Positions 52,029 to 64,000 of a stretch of 64,000 nt of DNA are shown here, piece after piece (within the stretch, counting starts at the first letter, position 1; every line of letters begins with the position of its first letter). Source of the DNA: Chrysomallon squamiferum (taxonomy: Eukaryota; Mollusca; Gastropoda; Neomphalida; Peltospiridae); contig CM022679.1 in NCBI GenBank assembly GCA_012295275.1, positions 2,708,116 through 2,772,115 on the forward strand, read 5' to 3'. The notes beneath the pieces are model-generated. The model made no database searches. It had not been told where the DNA came from and saw only the letters and a list, made by a program, of their open reading frames with translations. A program made the position numbers and the translations under genes.

Positions 52029-54304
52029 TAATATTATTATTACTAATATTATTATTATTGTTATTATTATTATTATTATTATTGTTACTAATATTATTAT
52101 TATTATTGTTATTATTATTATAATTATATTATCATTACTACTACTACTAGTTTTAATCATCATTATTGCTGGTTTTTAATTTTATTTTTATTATTTTTAT
52201 TTTTGTCTATTTATTTTTTTATTTTTTTTTTTTTTTATTATTTATTACTCAATTTGTCTGAAATTCTCAGTGAAACACAGCAGATTGTCTTCCCATGTTT
52301 ATTCTTTAAAAAATCATTCAGTTAAGATTTTTTATCAAAACGTTTCTATGGGTGTGTTTTAAATTAACTTTGAATAAACACCCAATCACTGTAAGAGTAT
52401 GTTCAGTAAATCAGATACTGTTTTATCTAGATATTGATACTGATTATCTTTTTTTAAATTTTCTTCACTTTCGTGAATTTTCACAACAACCTTTACAATT
52501 GGGTCCAAAAATGTTATTTCATCAGTTTAAGATTTTTTTTTTCCATTTTGAACATGCAGTTTACAAATAGTTTAACATGATTTATGATAATCTGTCCCCA
52601 GATTCCAGACCATGTGCCTGATTCTGTGCCTGAGCTGGAATCAGACTTGCCTGAGACTGCTGAAATGGTACCTTTAATTTATTGTCCAATAAAACATTTA
52701 CTATAACCAGAAAAGAAAAATAACTTTTTCCCTCAAATTTACATGATTACCATGCAAGAGATGATGTTTTATGGATGTCATACTTTAGTACTAGCAAGGA
52801 CTGTTGCTAAAATATTTAAAACAGTGACTTGAAAATATGTGGATTTTATTTACAATTTAAACTGTATTTAATGAATTGCTACTGTTTTTCATTTAAAACA
52901 AATGTATTTTGTTGACTGATTAATATTCAACTACATTCACAATCTCATTGATCTTTTTATCTCTGACTGAAATTTAATTAATCCTGTCAAACTTTGTCCT
53001 GTTGCTAATGTGTTTAGACAGACAGGTACAAGAGAAACAAAAAATGAAAAACAAGATGTTTTCAGTATTTTAAAAATGTTCAGTATAATTTGATGTGGTT
53101 TCAGCTTGTTATTTCATTAATTCATGCTGTTCATAATTCTGTGTTAAAACATGATAAGTTTTTTTTATTAATCTTTTCAGGAATCAGAAGAGGAGGTGAG
53201 TGCTTGTCTAACACTCACCCCTGGGGATGGGTTCATGCTTATTTGTTTAGTTGAAAAGACAAGTTTATTTAGTTCTGTTACCGTAGTGACAGATAAAAAT
53301 ATTGAGCCATCATTTATCCCAGAGAGTTTATTCATACTATTTTGGATTTACCACTTTTATAAAATTATTCAAAACAACTTTTTCTGTTGTTTTTGATCTT
53401 CATTTTTTTTCTCCATTATTAACATTAACAATGTGCAATGTTTATTTTAGATATTTTTTCTTCTTTTGGGAATATATGTAAAAGATTTGTTACTTCTAAT
53501 TGTTGAAAACAGTCGATACAAATGTCATACGTTTCACTTTTTATAAAAAGCATATGAATTTTACAGAGCATTGTTTGCTCATTTATTCATTCATCTTTCA
53601 TTCAGATTGCTCAGAGATTAGCTCAGAGAATTATGCCACATATTGATGGCAGCACGTCACCAAGTCCCTGCAGTTCGCGGCAGAGCAGTGCCAAGTCAAA
53701 ATATCAGAGTGAAACACAGCAGTCTCAGTTTGTAGAGTTCAAGGTAATGTTTTTTTTTTTATTATTTACCTTTGAGTTTTATTTATTGTAATTTTTATTG
53801 TTTCTGTGATGTATTATATTAATTATTATTACAATAAAATAAGATAGTGGGAGATTCACGGGAGTTAAATATATTTTCATTTATATTAACACACATGTAA
53901 TTTAAATATGTATATGAAAGCAATAAAGAGAGAAAGACATACAAGCATGCACACACACATGCACAGACAAACAGACTGATTACATTGTTTTTGTTTTTGT
54001 TGTCTGGGAATGAGTATATTTATGACTCTAAACCTAAATGAAAAAAACCTGTATATTAATACATGTGTTCATGTGTGTGAAAAAGAGCAAAAAAACGAAT
54101 TAAGGTAAAATATTTGGACATTTCTTGTTACTTCACCAGTCATTTTAATTACATAAAATTAGAAACTCTCTTCATCATTATTCTTGTTTGTTTTAGTTTC
54201 CAGAATCAACAAAAGGGAAAACATTGTACTCCAATGAATACACGTAACATTCTTCAATTTTATCCATTTATCTATCTATTTATTTATTTATTTATTTATT
54301 TATG

Positions 54305-54337
<33 letters not shown>

Positions 54338-57300
54338 TTATAGATTATAATGATTACAGTTATTATTTAATTATGTTAAATAATAACAAACAATCAAAAA
54401 CTTAGTCAGTGTATTAATTAACATATAGGTTGGATATATAATTCACTTTATGAATAATCTGTCGAAATACATGTCCTTTGATTTTCCATTGCTGTAAATA
54501 TTTTTCACTTGATTTATTAAAATATGTGGTATGTACTGATCTGTTTATAATGCATATAAAATATCCCTTTTGATGTAGGTTTTGTAATCATACAAAATAC
54601 AAAATTATATCTAACATCTAATAACCATTAATATTAAAAAGTGATGAATATTCATTCAGTTTGTTCAGTTGAAAGCAGTTTAATTTATTAAAAATAAATG
54701 TGGTTTGTTTTTATTTTATTTCAGTGATGTCAGCAGGGAAGATTTTAAGGTAGATACATTTTTTTCTTATTATTGTTAATTTAAATACTGTTATTAACAT
54801 TTGCAGGTTATGATAAATATTTACTTTCCATTACACTTAAAATTGTGTGAATATATGGAAAGTTTTATAGTGTAAATAAATAATTACAAATAAAAATTTA
54901 AAAATGTAAATATCGTCTGTAAATTGCAGAATTAATAATCAGATAATTAGATTATGAAAAAGTTATTTCTATTTAATATATTTGACTCAGGTGTATTTTA
55001 ACTTCAGTGTGAATATTTTTAAAATAAATCCTTTTTATTATTATTGTTATATATTTCATTTTTTATTTATTTATTTATTTTAATGAAAAGGTTATTTCTA
55101 TTTAATGTATTTTTTACACTTTAAACTTCAGAGTGAATATTTTTTAGAGATATCCTTATTATTGTTATATTTTATTTTTTATTTTTTATTATATTATTCC
55201 TACTTTTTTTTTTTTTTTTTTTTTTTTTGGTTAAATATTTTGTGTTTTTTTCAATCTTTAATCTTTATACGCAATTCTTCAGTTTGATTTTTAAAATTTA
55301 TTTTGATTTTTCAGCCATGTCCAAGAGAGGCAGTGTTGTACAATCTTGATGAACCAATAGCACACACCTCAAGTTCTGATGGTAACAACTACAACAACTA
55401 CAATATAACACATTTGAGTTATCTCATATAGAATAATATTATTATTATTATAACTATTGCTGCTGTTGTTAGAAGTAGAAGAGATATTGGTTTTATTAAT
55501 AGTATTTTATGAGAGAAATTTGATGAAATGAAAGGTTAAGACTTACAGTAAAACTATAATGTTGCAGCAATATGTATGGTATAGGGTTGTGTATTTTGAT
55601 TCAATAGTTACACATTCTTCTTTTTTCTTTGTTTATTTTTACTTTTAACAGAAAGAAAAAATCAGACAAATTCAAAATTGAATATTTTATTTCTCACTTT
55701 CAGATTTGCCTGATGACTTTTTTGAAGTGACTGAATCAGATCTCAAAAAAATGCTTGTAGACCAGCAAAAGAAAACGTAAATTTATATTTTTTTTATTTA
55801 TCTTTTTTTCTTTGTTTTTTCTTATTCATTCTTATCTTTTTATCATTTGACAAAGGGCTTGTTTTAGAAGGTTATTTTAGCTATCAGAATTCCAAACTTG
55901 TATTAGATGATTTAATAATTTATGCTGACTACAGAGCTTAAATCTATAACCTTGTAAAAGTTTTAATAAATATTTAAATTGAACGGTTTTGACAAAACAA
56001 ATATACAAATTAATTTCTCAGATTATGTTCTTAATAAAAAAATTCATATTATCGTTATATGATTTTATTAAAAGTAAATTTATTTGTAAGCATATGAAAT
56101 TTATCTATGTGTTGATTATATAACAAGACTTGGATTTCAGAGCAGAAGTGTTAGAAGCTCCTTTGATGACTCAAGCAATGAGACAGCAAAGACTGGAGGA
56201 ACATTACGGCAGATACGAGAAAGTGGTCATCAGAGTCCAGTTTCCTGACAGACTTGTTTTACAGGGTCTCTTCAGTCCACGAGAGCGAGGTACGCTCAAC
56301 AGATAGTTTTACAAATAACAGAAATTATTAGAAATAAATTCTTTAAGAATTCTTTCAAAATTGATGTAGAATTGTCGAGTGTTAATGTTGAAGAGTGAAT
56401 CAGAAGTTGCATCAAAAATGTTGGGAAGTCTTCTTTTTTTTAATAAATTTTATTTTACTTTGTTTTACTGAGTTATGATAATATGCAAACATAATAAGAT
56501 CATCACAGAAGTATTTACAAAAGATGAATAAATAAAAATCAGTAAAATGTGTCATTTTGACATATACGTCGGCAACATGTAAGGGACAATATTTCAGATA
56601 ACATCATTTCTGTTTTGCACTTACATTGTTTTGGTTGATGAAAAGCAGAATGTGAGCTGTGTGTGAACCTCTGACAGTATTTCTCATTGTTTGTGGGTTT
56701 TAACTGTATATTTATTTGTATTGTTTGTAAGTACACTGCAGTATATTCATGTAGGTTAAGTGGTGAAAATATGGTGTGTTTGAAATGTATGTACATTAAT
56801 TCCTCTTAGGCTTCATTTTGTTATTGGACTTACTAATTATGATTAATGATATATACTCTGTATGTTTTTATTTATTTATTTATTTTTTTTTTTTTTCAGT
56901 TAGTGCAATTTACAAGTTTGTTAAAGAATTTCTTCAAGATAAATCTCTTTCATTTTATCTTTGTAAGTATTTAAATATTTTCATTAATCTTTTAATAAAT
57001 ACCTCGTGTAAAAATAATTATTTTATTTTATTTTATTTTATTTTATTTTATTTTATTTTATTTTATTTTATTTTATTTTATTTATTCTTCAGACACTACT
57101 CCACCCAAGTGTGTTCTTAATCAGAAGTCTACAATTATTGAGGTAATTTTTTAGTTTTTTTTAATGAGGTTTAATAATTTATAGTAATACATCAATGCCC
57201 ATCTTTTTAATGTTTTTGCTACTATTAGTCACAATTTGACAAAAGTATTTTTATTCCTGTTAATGAAATTGGTGTAATACAGAATGTTGTTAATGCATTC

Positions 57301-57485
57301 ATTGTTTATTTGAAGTGAGAAATAACCTATATATATTTATATATTATTTAAATTAGCATCAGAATTTTAGCACCAGTTTAGCATCATGTTGACTTATAGT
57401 TTAAATTTTTGAAAATTGATTTCATTTCTTAAACTCTTAATATTAGAAATGTTATATTACCAGTGTACACATATGTCCACATACA

Positions 57486-57526
<41 letters not shown>

Positions 57527-59334
57527 TGTATGGCTAAGATTTTAATATATCTTTGAATTAATATGTTATTTGAAATGTTTTTTTCATTACATCAATTATA
57601 TGATTTACATCTATTTATATTATACTCTTCAACTCAGTATTTTCAAATATATTTCTAGTATTAAAATATTAATATCTTTAATAAAATGCCTATCACTTCA
57701 ATTTAATTGGTATTATTGTTACAGATATTTGTATTAATTTTACTGCGTGACCTTTCAGATTGGTTCCTGATACAACAGTTAATAAAAAAAGTTTGTTAAG
57801 GATCATTAAGCTTTTTTATTCTTTTTGTAAAAGTCTGTTAATTAAATTGTTTAATGGCTTTTTCTCAGGCTAGGTTGGTTCCTGCTACAATTGTTTACTT
57901 TGGTGCTGAACCACACAAAGGTAAGTTTATTTTGAATAGATAGATTTACTCAGGTGTATTTGTAGTTGATCAGATACATAACACAGATATCCGAAATCTT
58001 TTCCTGAGTTTAGACTGAATGAGTAATTTAGTGAAGTATATTTCAGTTGATCAGATAAGTAATAAAAATATCTGAAAATGGTTGCTAAGTTTATCATGAA
58101 TTTTAAGATTTAGCAATGTGCATCCACAGGTGATTAAATGAATAATATTAACATGGGAGTAAGAATATCTGTTTTACTAGCTAACTCGTTGTCAGTCTAA
58201 TCATTTAAATACTTTCCCTGTTATTGAAATTATTCAGAGATTATTTTTACTGAAGAGCTAGCTCCCATGACATCTACATCTCTGATTTGAGAATGATGTT
58301 TGGTCTTCTATTATTTAAAGCATATTCACAGTTAGCATTAGATTATATTTCAGTTTTCTTCTTTCAGATCATTATTTGTCTGAAAAAGCTAGGTCTCAGA
58401 CAATGTCAAGAAATGTAGCAGAAAAAGTGGCATTCAGCAGGTAATAAAACACACAGAATGTAAAACCACTGACACTCCCTGACTTATGTAGCTGGAAACA
58501 CTTTGTAATTTAAAATACCTGTCACAGTGTATCACACACACACATTACAGTTTTAATTGTATAATTAAAACAATAAGTTAGGGAACTGCAATGTTACTAT
58601 GGATCTGCGTAAGAAGTATCTGCATGTATCACAGAGTGTAAATACAAATTATGTTTATTTTGTTATTTCCTAATTTGAAATTTATCAACTCAAACAGTTA
58701 CAAATAAATACTCTTCACTGTGATACTGCGGACAAAACTAGCATTTTTGTGTTACAATTTTTCATAGTGATAAATGCTGTTTATTTTTTTTATATTTAAC
58801 AAATGAAATATTTATCTTACTTTTTGTATCTCTATTTCAGCCTTCCTAAAACTCACGAATACAGTGCTGCAGATTCTACAAGTGTTGAGACTCTCCAAGA
58901 AATGGGAGACAACTCTAAATATCAGGCCTCAGGCAAAAAACCAAAATGGCTCAAACTTGGTTTGTACATAAACATTTGTAAATTAAATAATTTCACATAT
59001 TTTGGTAATGGATTTATACAATTACTATAAAATTAAATATAATTAAATTATATAATATAATATAATTAAAAATAGTGATAATACAATAAACTTTATTTTT
59101 TTAATGTATTAACAAATAAGTTAAATCTTGAAAATTTGTGGTGTTCAGAATTTTTTTGGTAATATATGTATGTGAAATATCTAAATGCTTTTTTAAAAAA
59201 CAACTCTCATTCAATAATAAAACATTATTACTATTACATTATTTAGTAATTAACAAAACATTTAGGGGATTACACTTAGTTCTTTATGTTCTTAGTAATT
59301 TTTCATTTTTCTTTATTTTACAGGAAAAAAGTAA
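48744..59334 (+). CDS. ASPSCR1: TUG / ASPSCR1, UBX-domain tether protein (complete)
   Basis: Exons: 48744-48821, 49081-49139, 49663-49878, 50449-50530, 50790-50863, 51492-51924, 52602-52667, 53181-53195, 53606-53743, 54197-54243, 54725-54749, 55315-55381, 55704-55776, 56141-56289, 56900-56962, 57093-57142, 57869-57920, 58368-58440, 58841-58959, 59324-59334 (stop). They sum to 1890 nt, 629 residues, with every phase conserved. ATG 48744 opens VLCPNGRRQTVKITP, the TUG UBL1 start. A second ubiquitin-like region (about 89-168) ends LGLTGGKAVIR. An acidic, Ser/Thr-rich linker spans 200-410. LPDDFFEVT introduces the UBX part (about 478-565: VVIRVQFPDRLVLQGLF, FYLYTTPP). The C-terminus KPKWLKLGKK keeps the vertebrate PKWLKL motif. 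In mammals TUG tethers GLUT4 vesicles and remodels p97 hexamers; the p97 cofactor role is likelier to be general in invertebrates. Confidence 0.95.
49205..49260. repeat. (CA)n microsatellite in TUG intron 2
   Basis: CA run followed about 120 bp later by a (TG)n run at 49384-49417, so the intron transcript could form a long CA:TG hairpin. Confidence 0.9.
51925..52601 (+). other. TUG intron with a ~170-bp (ATT)n array
   Basis: Immediately after the donor aga|gtgaga the intron carries interrupted ATT/ACT trinucleotides from about 51957 to 52125. It ends at ccccag|attcca. Confidence 0.85.
53181..53195 (+). CDS. ASPSCR1: 15-bp micro-exon of TUG
   Basis: cttttcag|gaatcagaagaggag|gtgagt encodes ESEEE in phase 0, adding acidic residues to the linker. 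Both neighbouring exons are phase 0, so it can be included or skipped without changing the frame. It is flanked by a good pyrimidine tract and donor. Confidence 0.75.
54725..54749 (+). CDS. ASPSCR1: 25-bp micro-exon of TUG
   Basis: tttcag|tgatgtcagc...tttaag|gtagat completes a split Thr codon and encodes DVSREDFK. It is needed to connect the phase-2 end of exon 54197-54243 with the phase-0 exon at 55315, so skipping it would shift the frame. Confidence 0.75.
57017..57085. repeat. (TTTTA)n array abutting a TUG acceptor
   Basis: Pentanucleotide array running into tttattcttcag, the acceptor of the exon starting at 57093; it therefore forms most of the pyrimidine tract. Confidence 0.9.
57489..57528. 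repeat. (TG)n microsatellite in a TUG intron
   Basis: TG run with one TA interruption in the intron 57143-57868. Confidence 0.9.
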
Positions 59335-62300
59335 AGAAACATATCTTCAAAGACATTTTTGTTACCAGAATTGTTTGAGAAAATTTCCAAAACGTTTTCT
59401 TTAGTTAACATTTGGAAAAATAAGTCATACAAATCAGATTTGAATTTATGTTTAGTTGTTATAAATCAACCTGCCACAGAGCTCTAGTCTGTTGATACAA
59501 GACAATATTAATTTATAAACTTTTATTTCCTGCTATAGACAGAGAAATACTGCATTAATCCAGGGAATAATCTACCTATACACACATAACAAAACATTTA
59601 CAAAATGAAAAGAGATCTACTGTTCAAACATTTACAAACTCTGGCAACCAAATGTCTCCGACAAAAAAAAAAAAAAAAAAAATATTATTTTTCTCATTTG
59701 TCATTGTTTCATATTTCAACCAAATGAGCAAGACCTATAAATCAAACCATTATTTCAAATGGGAAAGAAAAACAACAAATTAAATTTATCTAGATGTAAA
59801 CGGAATGACAGATGTAGCAGGAAGTGTCATCCATTCTTAGTTATAGTAGTTACAGAAATTACATCATTTTGTTTTTGTTTATGGGTAAAATGAGGGTGTA
59901 TTTTCATCACTGATGGAAATGAGATTTATGGACTGGGTATACCAAGGTGTGTGAGGCATACTAAGGGTATACATAGGTTGGGAAGGAGGTGGTTGATGCT
60001 GAAAGTTCTATGAGAATGTGTTGAAAATATGGGGTGTTGCCAGGGGCAGATAATAGAAAAATTACTGAATTATTATTACCTACCCTAATTTTTCCAATCT
60101 ATAATGATTTCTAATGCAAGAACATTTTATAAAAAGCTATTTAATTATTTATTAAAGAAAGTTTCTGTTTTTCATGGTTGTTAAGATCTCTCATTATACT
60201 GTGTGGTTTATGAGACTTGAGTAAATTATTTAAGTATAAATATAATAAAAATAAGTTAATTGCTAGAAATTTGATGAAAGCTGGCTAATAAACTTCATCA
60301 ACTAGACATAGGTACAGAAATTAGACATAAACTGGAAACTTAAAAATAAGGGGAACACTGTGCCCTTGTGTACCCACCATTTTCACCACTGATATCCATG
60401 TTTACACAGCAGAAGTGTGATGTGCTCTGTATTGTTGCTTTATGAAGACCACATTTTTTTTTATTACCATTGTTTATTGTTACTATATGCATAATAAAAA
60501 TAGAAGTTTCTTTTTTATGTCTGGGAATTGGTGTAAAGATCTCCAATTTATAAGCACAATACTGACCTGTCTACCTTAAATCGTACTGGATCATCTCATT
60601 ATCGATCCAAGATGGTCCAGTAATAGGTAACCACAAATACCCATCACTGACAAAGAACCTAATTTAACTGTTAACTTTAAATTCTTTAAAAGTTGATGTC
60701 TTTCAAGCTGTATATGCATGCATGGTTGTGCTGTAAGCACTCAATATGTTCTAGAATGTCTCTGTTTCAGTTTAATAATATTCTGTGATTGGAACTGTGT
60801 TGTTATGAAAATGCATTTTTCAGGGACTGATCTTTTGCTTCTACTGTTTTCCAGTTTAAGACACATTTTAAAATAATTAACTTTGAGAAATATAAATGTT
60901 TCTGATAATGTTTATTTTGTTTCATACTGTTTCCTGCATTTTAAAATAAATCTAACTCAGTAATATATATTTTGGGAAAAAGTTGTATATTCAATATATC
61001 TAATTCAGTAATATATATTTTGGGAAAAAGTTGTATCTTCATTTAATATAATTCTAAAATTTCCAAATTTTTAATGCCATTGTAAAATAAAACAGTTGTG
61101 TAATGTAAATTTACCAACAAATAAAAAAAAAATGTTCTGCTTTGCTTGATTTTGTTTTCTTTTTTCTCTAATACAGATTTTATTTCAAAACACACTGAGG
61201 GCTTACCACCAAAATATGACCTGCAAATAAACCACTTTTGGAGAACATTGCAAAGTTTATATTTTTATACAATTAGTTTTTAAATGACGTCATTAGAGAT
61301 TAATTTTCTATCATTAACTCTTCAATATAAAATCTTATTTCCAACATGTATCATTCAAATAAATAAAAATTCTCAACATTTTATTTATCATGTTGCGTTA
61401 GTCTACTTGTGGCAGTATGAACAAATGGTGTAATAAAATTCTGTCTTATCCAAGTTAAAATTTTATTGTTTTGTACAGTCTGTCATCTGTCAAAGTCTAA
61501 TAATAAAATATTAACATTTTAACACTTCCATTTTATACAATGCATCGAGTTAACTTATATTATCCTGTTGTTTTATTTTAGATGGACAACAAAAAAAAAA
61601 AAAAGAAACACCTCTTGGAAATATCTAGAAACCTTCCAAATTACCAAAGATACACTTCTGGTGATCTGTCTATGTTACCATAGAGGAAATCTGCTGATAC
61701 TACTGCATAGGATATACTTTTCCAATAGCAGCAAAGGATTGTATCTCTTTGGAACTAGAAATAAATCTTTACCAGTTAATAAACACAACATCATCAACTT
61801 ACTAAAATAATTATCTTTATTTTAGCCAAAAAAAAAACCCTTTCAATTTAGACCCCGTAACAAACTGATTAGTGAAACATAAAATAACATCAAAAATAAT
61901 AATGAACCCACAACATATATTAAAATCTAGAGCAACAACAAAGTTCAAAATCAAATATAAACATTATAATAATTAAAAAATTGTCCATTAAAATAATGTT
62001 TCTTTAAAATAGAGTAATAAATATGTGCATTGAATGTCATGGCAATTTCTGAATTAACTTCATGTATTTTGAAGTTGATGAGAAAAGAATGTCATTTCAT
62101 TAAGAATAAAATTTATATGAAATACTTTAATCATCTCAAATAATCTGACCACTAGAAATTTTCTCACTGATTAGTGCATTAGCATTTGAATTTTACCTAC
62201 AACAAATTTTTATGAAACATATCAAAAAATAATAATTATGTTTGTCAAGTTGTTCTTCTTTCATTAGTAGCCTTTATTATTTAATATTAACAAACCAACA

Positions 62301-63805
62301 ATTGGTAAAACTTTGTGAAATAAAAACTATTACAGCTAATTACTCGGACACACTTGTCACAGTAAAAACCTGTGATGAAATTTTATTGTTAATACTGGTA
62401 AAAAAAAAAAAAAAAAAAAAATTTATAAAACAATTTGAGGTCAATTTATCTGTCATTATGAGATCAATTTATCTGACAATTTGAGTGAATGATTTTTAAA
62501 GTGTTCTTTCTTACTATCAAATGTGAAAATAAATAAAGTTAATGTACATCTGTTGTTGACCAAGAGTTAAAGAAAATGAAACCATGTAACCTACACATAT
62601 CTTAAAACTAAAAAGAATTAACTAAAATATATGAAGTAAAACAGAAAAACAAAATAACATGACCAATAACTAATAAAAAGAATTTACAAAATATGTAAAA
62701 TCAAATAACAGTATCAAAATAACATGACTTAAATTTAATAAAACTCAAATTAATTTCCTAAATATGTAAAATCAAATACAGTAACATGTGAGATTCTCTG
62801 AATGTGAGATTTTAAATAAAGGGATGCAGATCATGGATAAATAATACACTTTTTTTTTTTTTTTTTAATCAACAATACTTTTTAACAAACTGAAAAATTT
62901 ATCCAACAATAAATGGATACAAAAATACATCACCTAAGAATCAGTAAGAAATCTTTCTCTTTTATGTGAAACATGGCACCGAAATACAAACAAGAGATTA
63001 CAGTAAAACACCAACACATGGAGGACAACTAAAAAAATTCTGAATAAACGATGAAACAATTTTGATTTGGCACACAACTGTAAACTATTAGGGGTTTAAG
63101 TGCACCAGCATAGGCAGTTATTTCCTAACATATTTCTGTATTGTAGTTGCTTCTTAATATATTGTATTCTGTTGTCGAGTGGGTTTTTTTCAGAACAGTT
63201 AATCTACCATAAAAAGAAGTACAGACTGCAAGTTCTAACTTAAGCAATATTTAAAACATGATTGTACATTTTCACTAAACAAACAAACAAACAAAACTGA
63301 AATGGCAAATCATAAATTACTAGATGTTTTAGTAATTGTATAAGGCATCATAACATACTTTAGTTTTGATTACTAAATTGTTAAACATTATCATTGCAGA
63401 CTTTTCTTTCAACAAAAAAATTTAAACATTCTTGTTTTGAATGTACAAGTCTCAATCACTAATCCAGGATTACTGCAAGATAAACCAAAATTTTGAAAAA
63501 AGTAAATTGAGGTGGCTTAGCAACAAACAGTTTAGTGTCAACTACAACACATTATGCACCAAGCTGATTTAAATAAAGAAAATTACAACAGCAGCGTTAA
63601 TTAAAAATAACTTACAAAACAAGTCATAAAATGCAATTATTCTGAATATAAATAAATACTACAGAGATCTGACAACATATTAAAAAAATAAACATTTGTT
63701 ATTTCAGCCAGAGTGAAAAAACCCAATAGAACATGTATTACAAATAAGAGAAATAACAATAACGACAAAAGAATGTAATAATGTCAAAATTAAATAACAT
63801 ATTGA
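59335..63805. other. Region between convergent TUG and MAT genes
   Basis: 3' UTR of TUG, 3' UTR of MAT (minus strand) and possible intergenic DNA. No exon can be supported. Poly-A and poly-T runs lie at 59663-59682, 62401-62421 and 62850-62867. A short direct duplication is listed separately. Confidence 0.6.
60950..61042. repeat. 56-bp direct duplication
   Basis: Two adjacent copies of a segment containing cagtaatatatattttggg followed by aaaaagttgtat, nearly identical, suggesting a recent tandem duplication in non-coding DNA. Confidence 0.85.
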
Positions 63806-63908
63806 TCACAGAATTAGTTTCTTGGGTATCTCCCATGGAAACTCTGACCGCCCAAAATGACCGTAACATGCTGTCTTCTGGTAGATTGGACGTCGCAGAT
63901 TTAGCTGC
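63806..63908 (-). CDS. MAT: S-adenosylmethionine synthase, last coding exon only
   Basis: On the minus strand, ttttttag|gcagct opens a 103-bp exon ending at TGA (63806-63808). It encodes [20 protein letters not shown] and EFPWEIPKK with a LIL end. This is the C-terminal signature of animal methionine adenosyltransferase (PIYQRTAAYGHFGR...FPWE in the family), which makes S-adenosylmethionine from methionine and ATP in the cytosol. The exon enters in phase 2. The rest of the gene lies beyond the right edge of the window. I cannot tell whether it is an orthologue of vertebrate MAT1A or MAT2A. Confidence 0.93.
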
Positions 63909-64000
63909 CTAAAAAATAAAAAACCAATAAAATCATTAAGTATAATTCATTTAAAAAAAACATAACACATTTATGCATTAATCATTATTATTACAAAATT

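Noticed and set aside
51946-52179. Ile/Val-rich hydrophobic open frames resembling membrane segments
   Set aside because: Encoded by the (ATT)n array in a TUG intron, not real transmembrane helices.
61568-61810. 80-codon open frame after ttttattttag, considered as an alternative last exon of TUG
   Set aside because: It opens with a Lys run and a low-complexity sequence with no similarity. The main gene already ends cleanly at 59334 with the conserved PKWLKL tail.

Overview
The window is eukaryotic nuclear DNA: very AT-rich, full of microsatellites ((CA)n, (GA)n, (ATT)n, (TTTTA)n), with short exons (11-544 bp) separated by 0.1-4 kb introns bounded by GT...AG. Protein similarity is to animal genes. 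Degenerate copies of a tRNA-headed SINE, whose core (gattagcagcaa...ctggctggaacgagaaata) I associate with molluscs, suggest a mollusc, perhaps a gastropod. That assignment is inference, not proof. There are no bacterial features, no CRISPR array and no rRNA or functional tRNA gene that I can see.

Four genes can be read by joining exons at consensus splice sites with the reading frame conserved across every junction. (1) 10970-23506, + strand: KIF19-type kinesin-8 motor, 17 exons giving 874 residues; the first coding exon is not found. (2) 45730-29536, - strand: CCDC33-like protein with C2-type domains and a C-terminal coiled coil, 20 exons, about 1022 residues, with a possible internal first exon at 35867. 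(3) 48744-59334, + strand: TUG/ASPSCR1, a UBX-domain protein, 20 exons, 629 residues, complete. (4) 63908-63806, - strand: only the last coding exon of S-adenosylmethionine synthase (MAT); the rest lies beyond the right edge.

Layout: 1-10969 is non-coding (upstream or first intron of KIF19) with microsatellites and a degenerate ~94-bp tandem array. KIF19 and CCDC33 converge tail to tail across 23507-29535. CCDC33 and TUG diverge head to head across 45731-48743. TUG and MAT converge across 59335-63805. KIF19 and CCDC33 both belong to families linked to motile cilia, so their adjacency may matter. TUG (membrane trafficking, p97 cofactor) and MAT (AdoMet synthesis) are ordinary housekeeping neighbours.

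The most unusual structure is that two separate minisatellites each begin exactly at an exon edge and copy a splice site: five regularly spaced 5' splice sites in KIF19 (55-56 bp apart) and thirteen 3' splice sites in CCDC33 (28 bp apart). Other points are a clean non-autonomous hAT element with an 8-bp target duplication, an RFX X-box-like motif upstream of the internal CCDC33 first exon, and two micro-exons in TUG. I see no convincing wholly new gene system.
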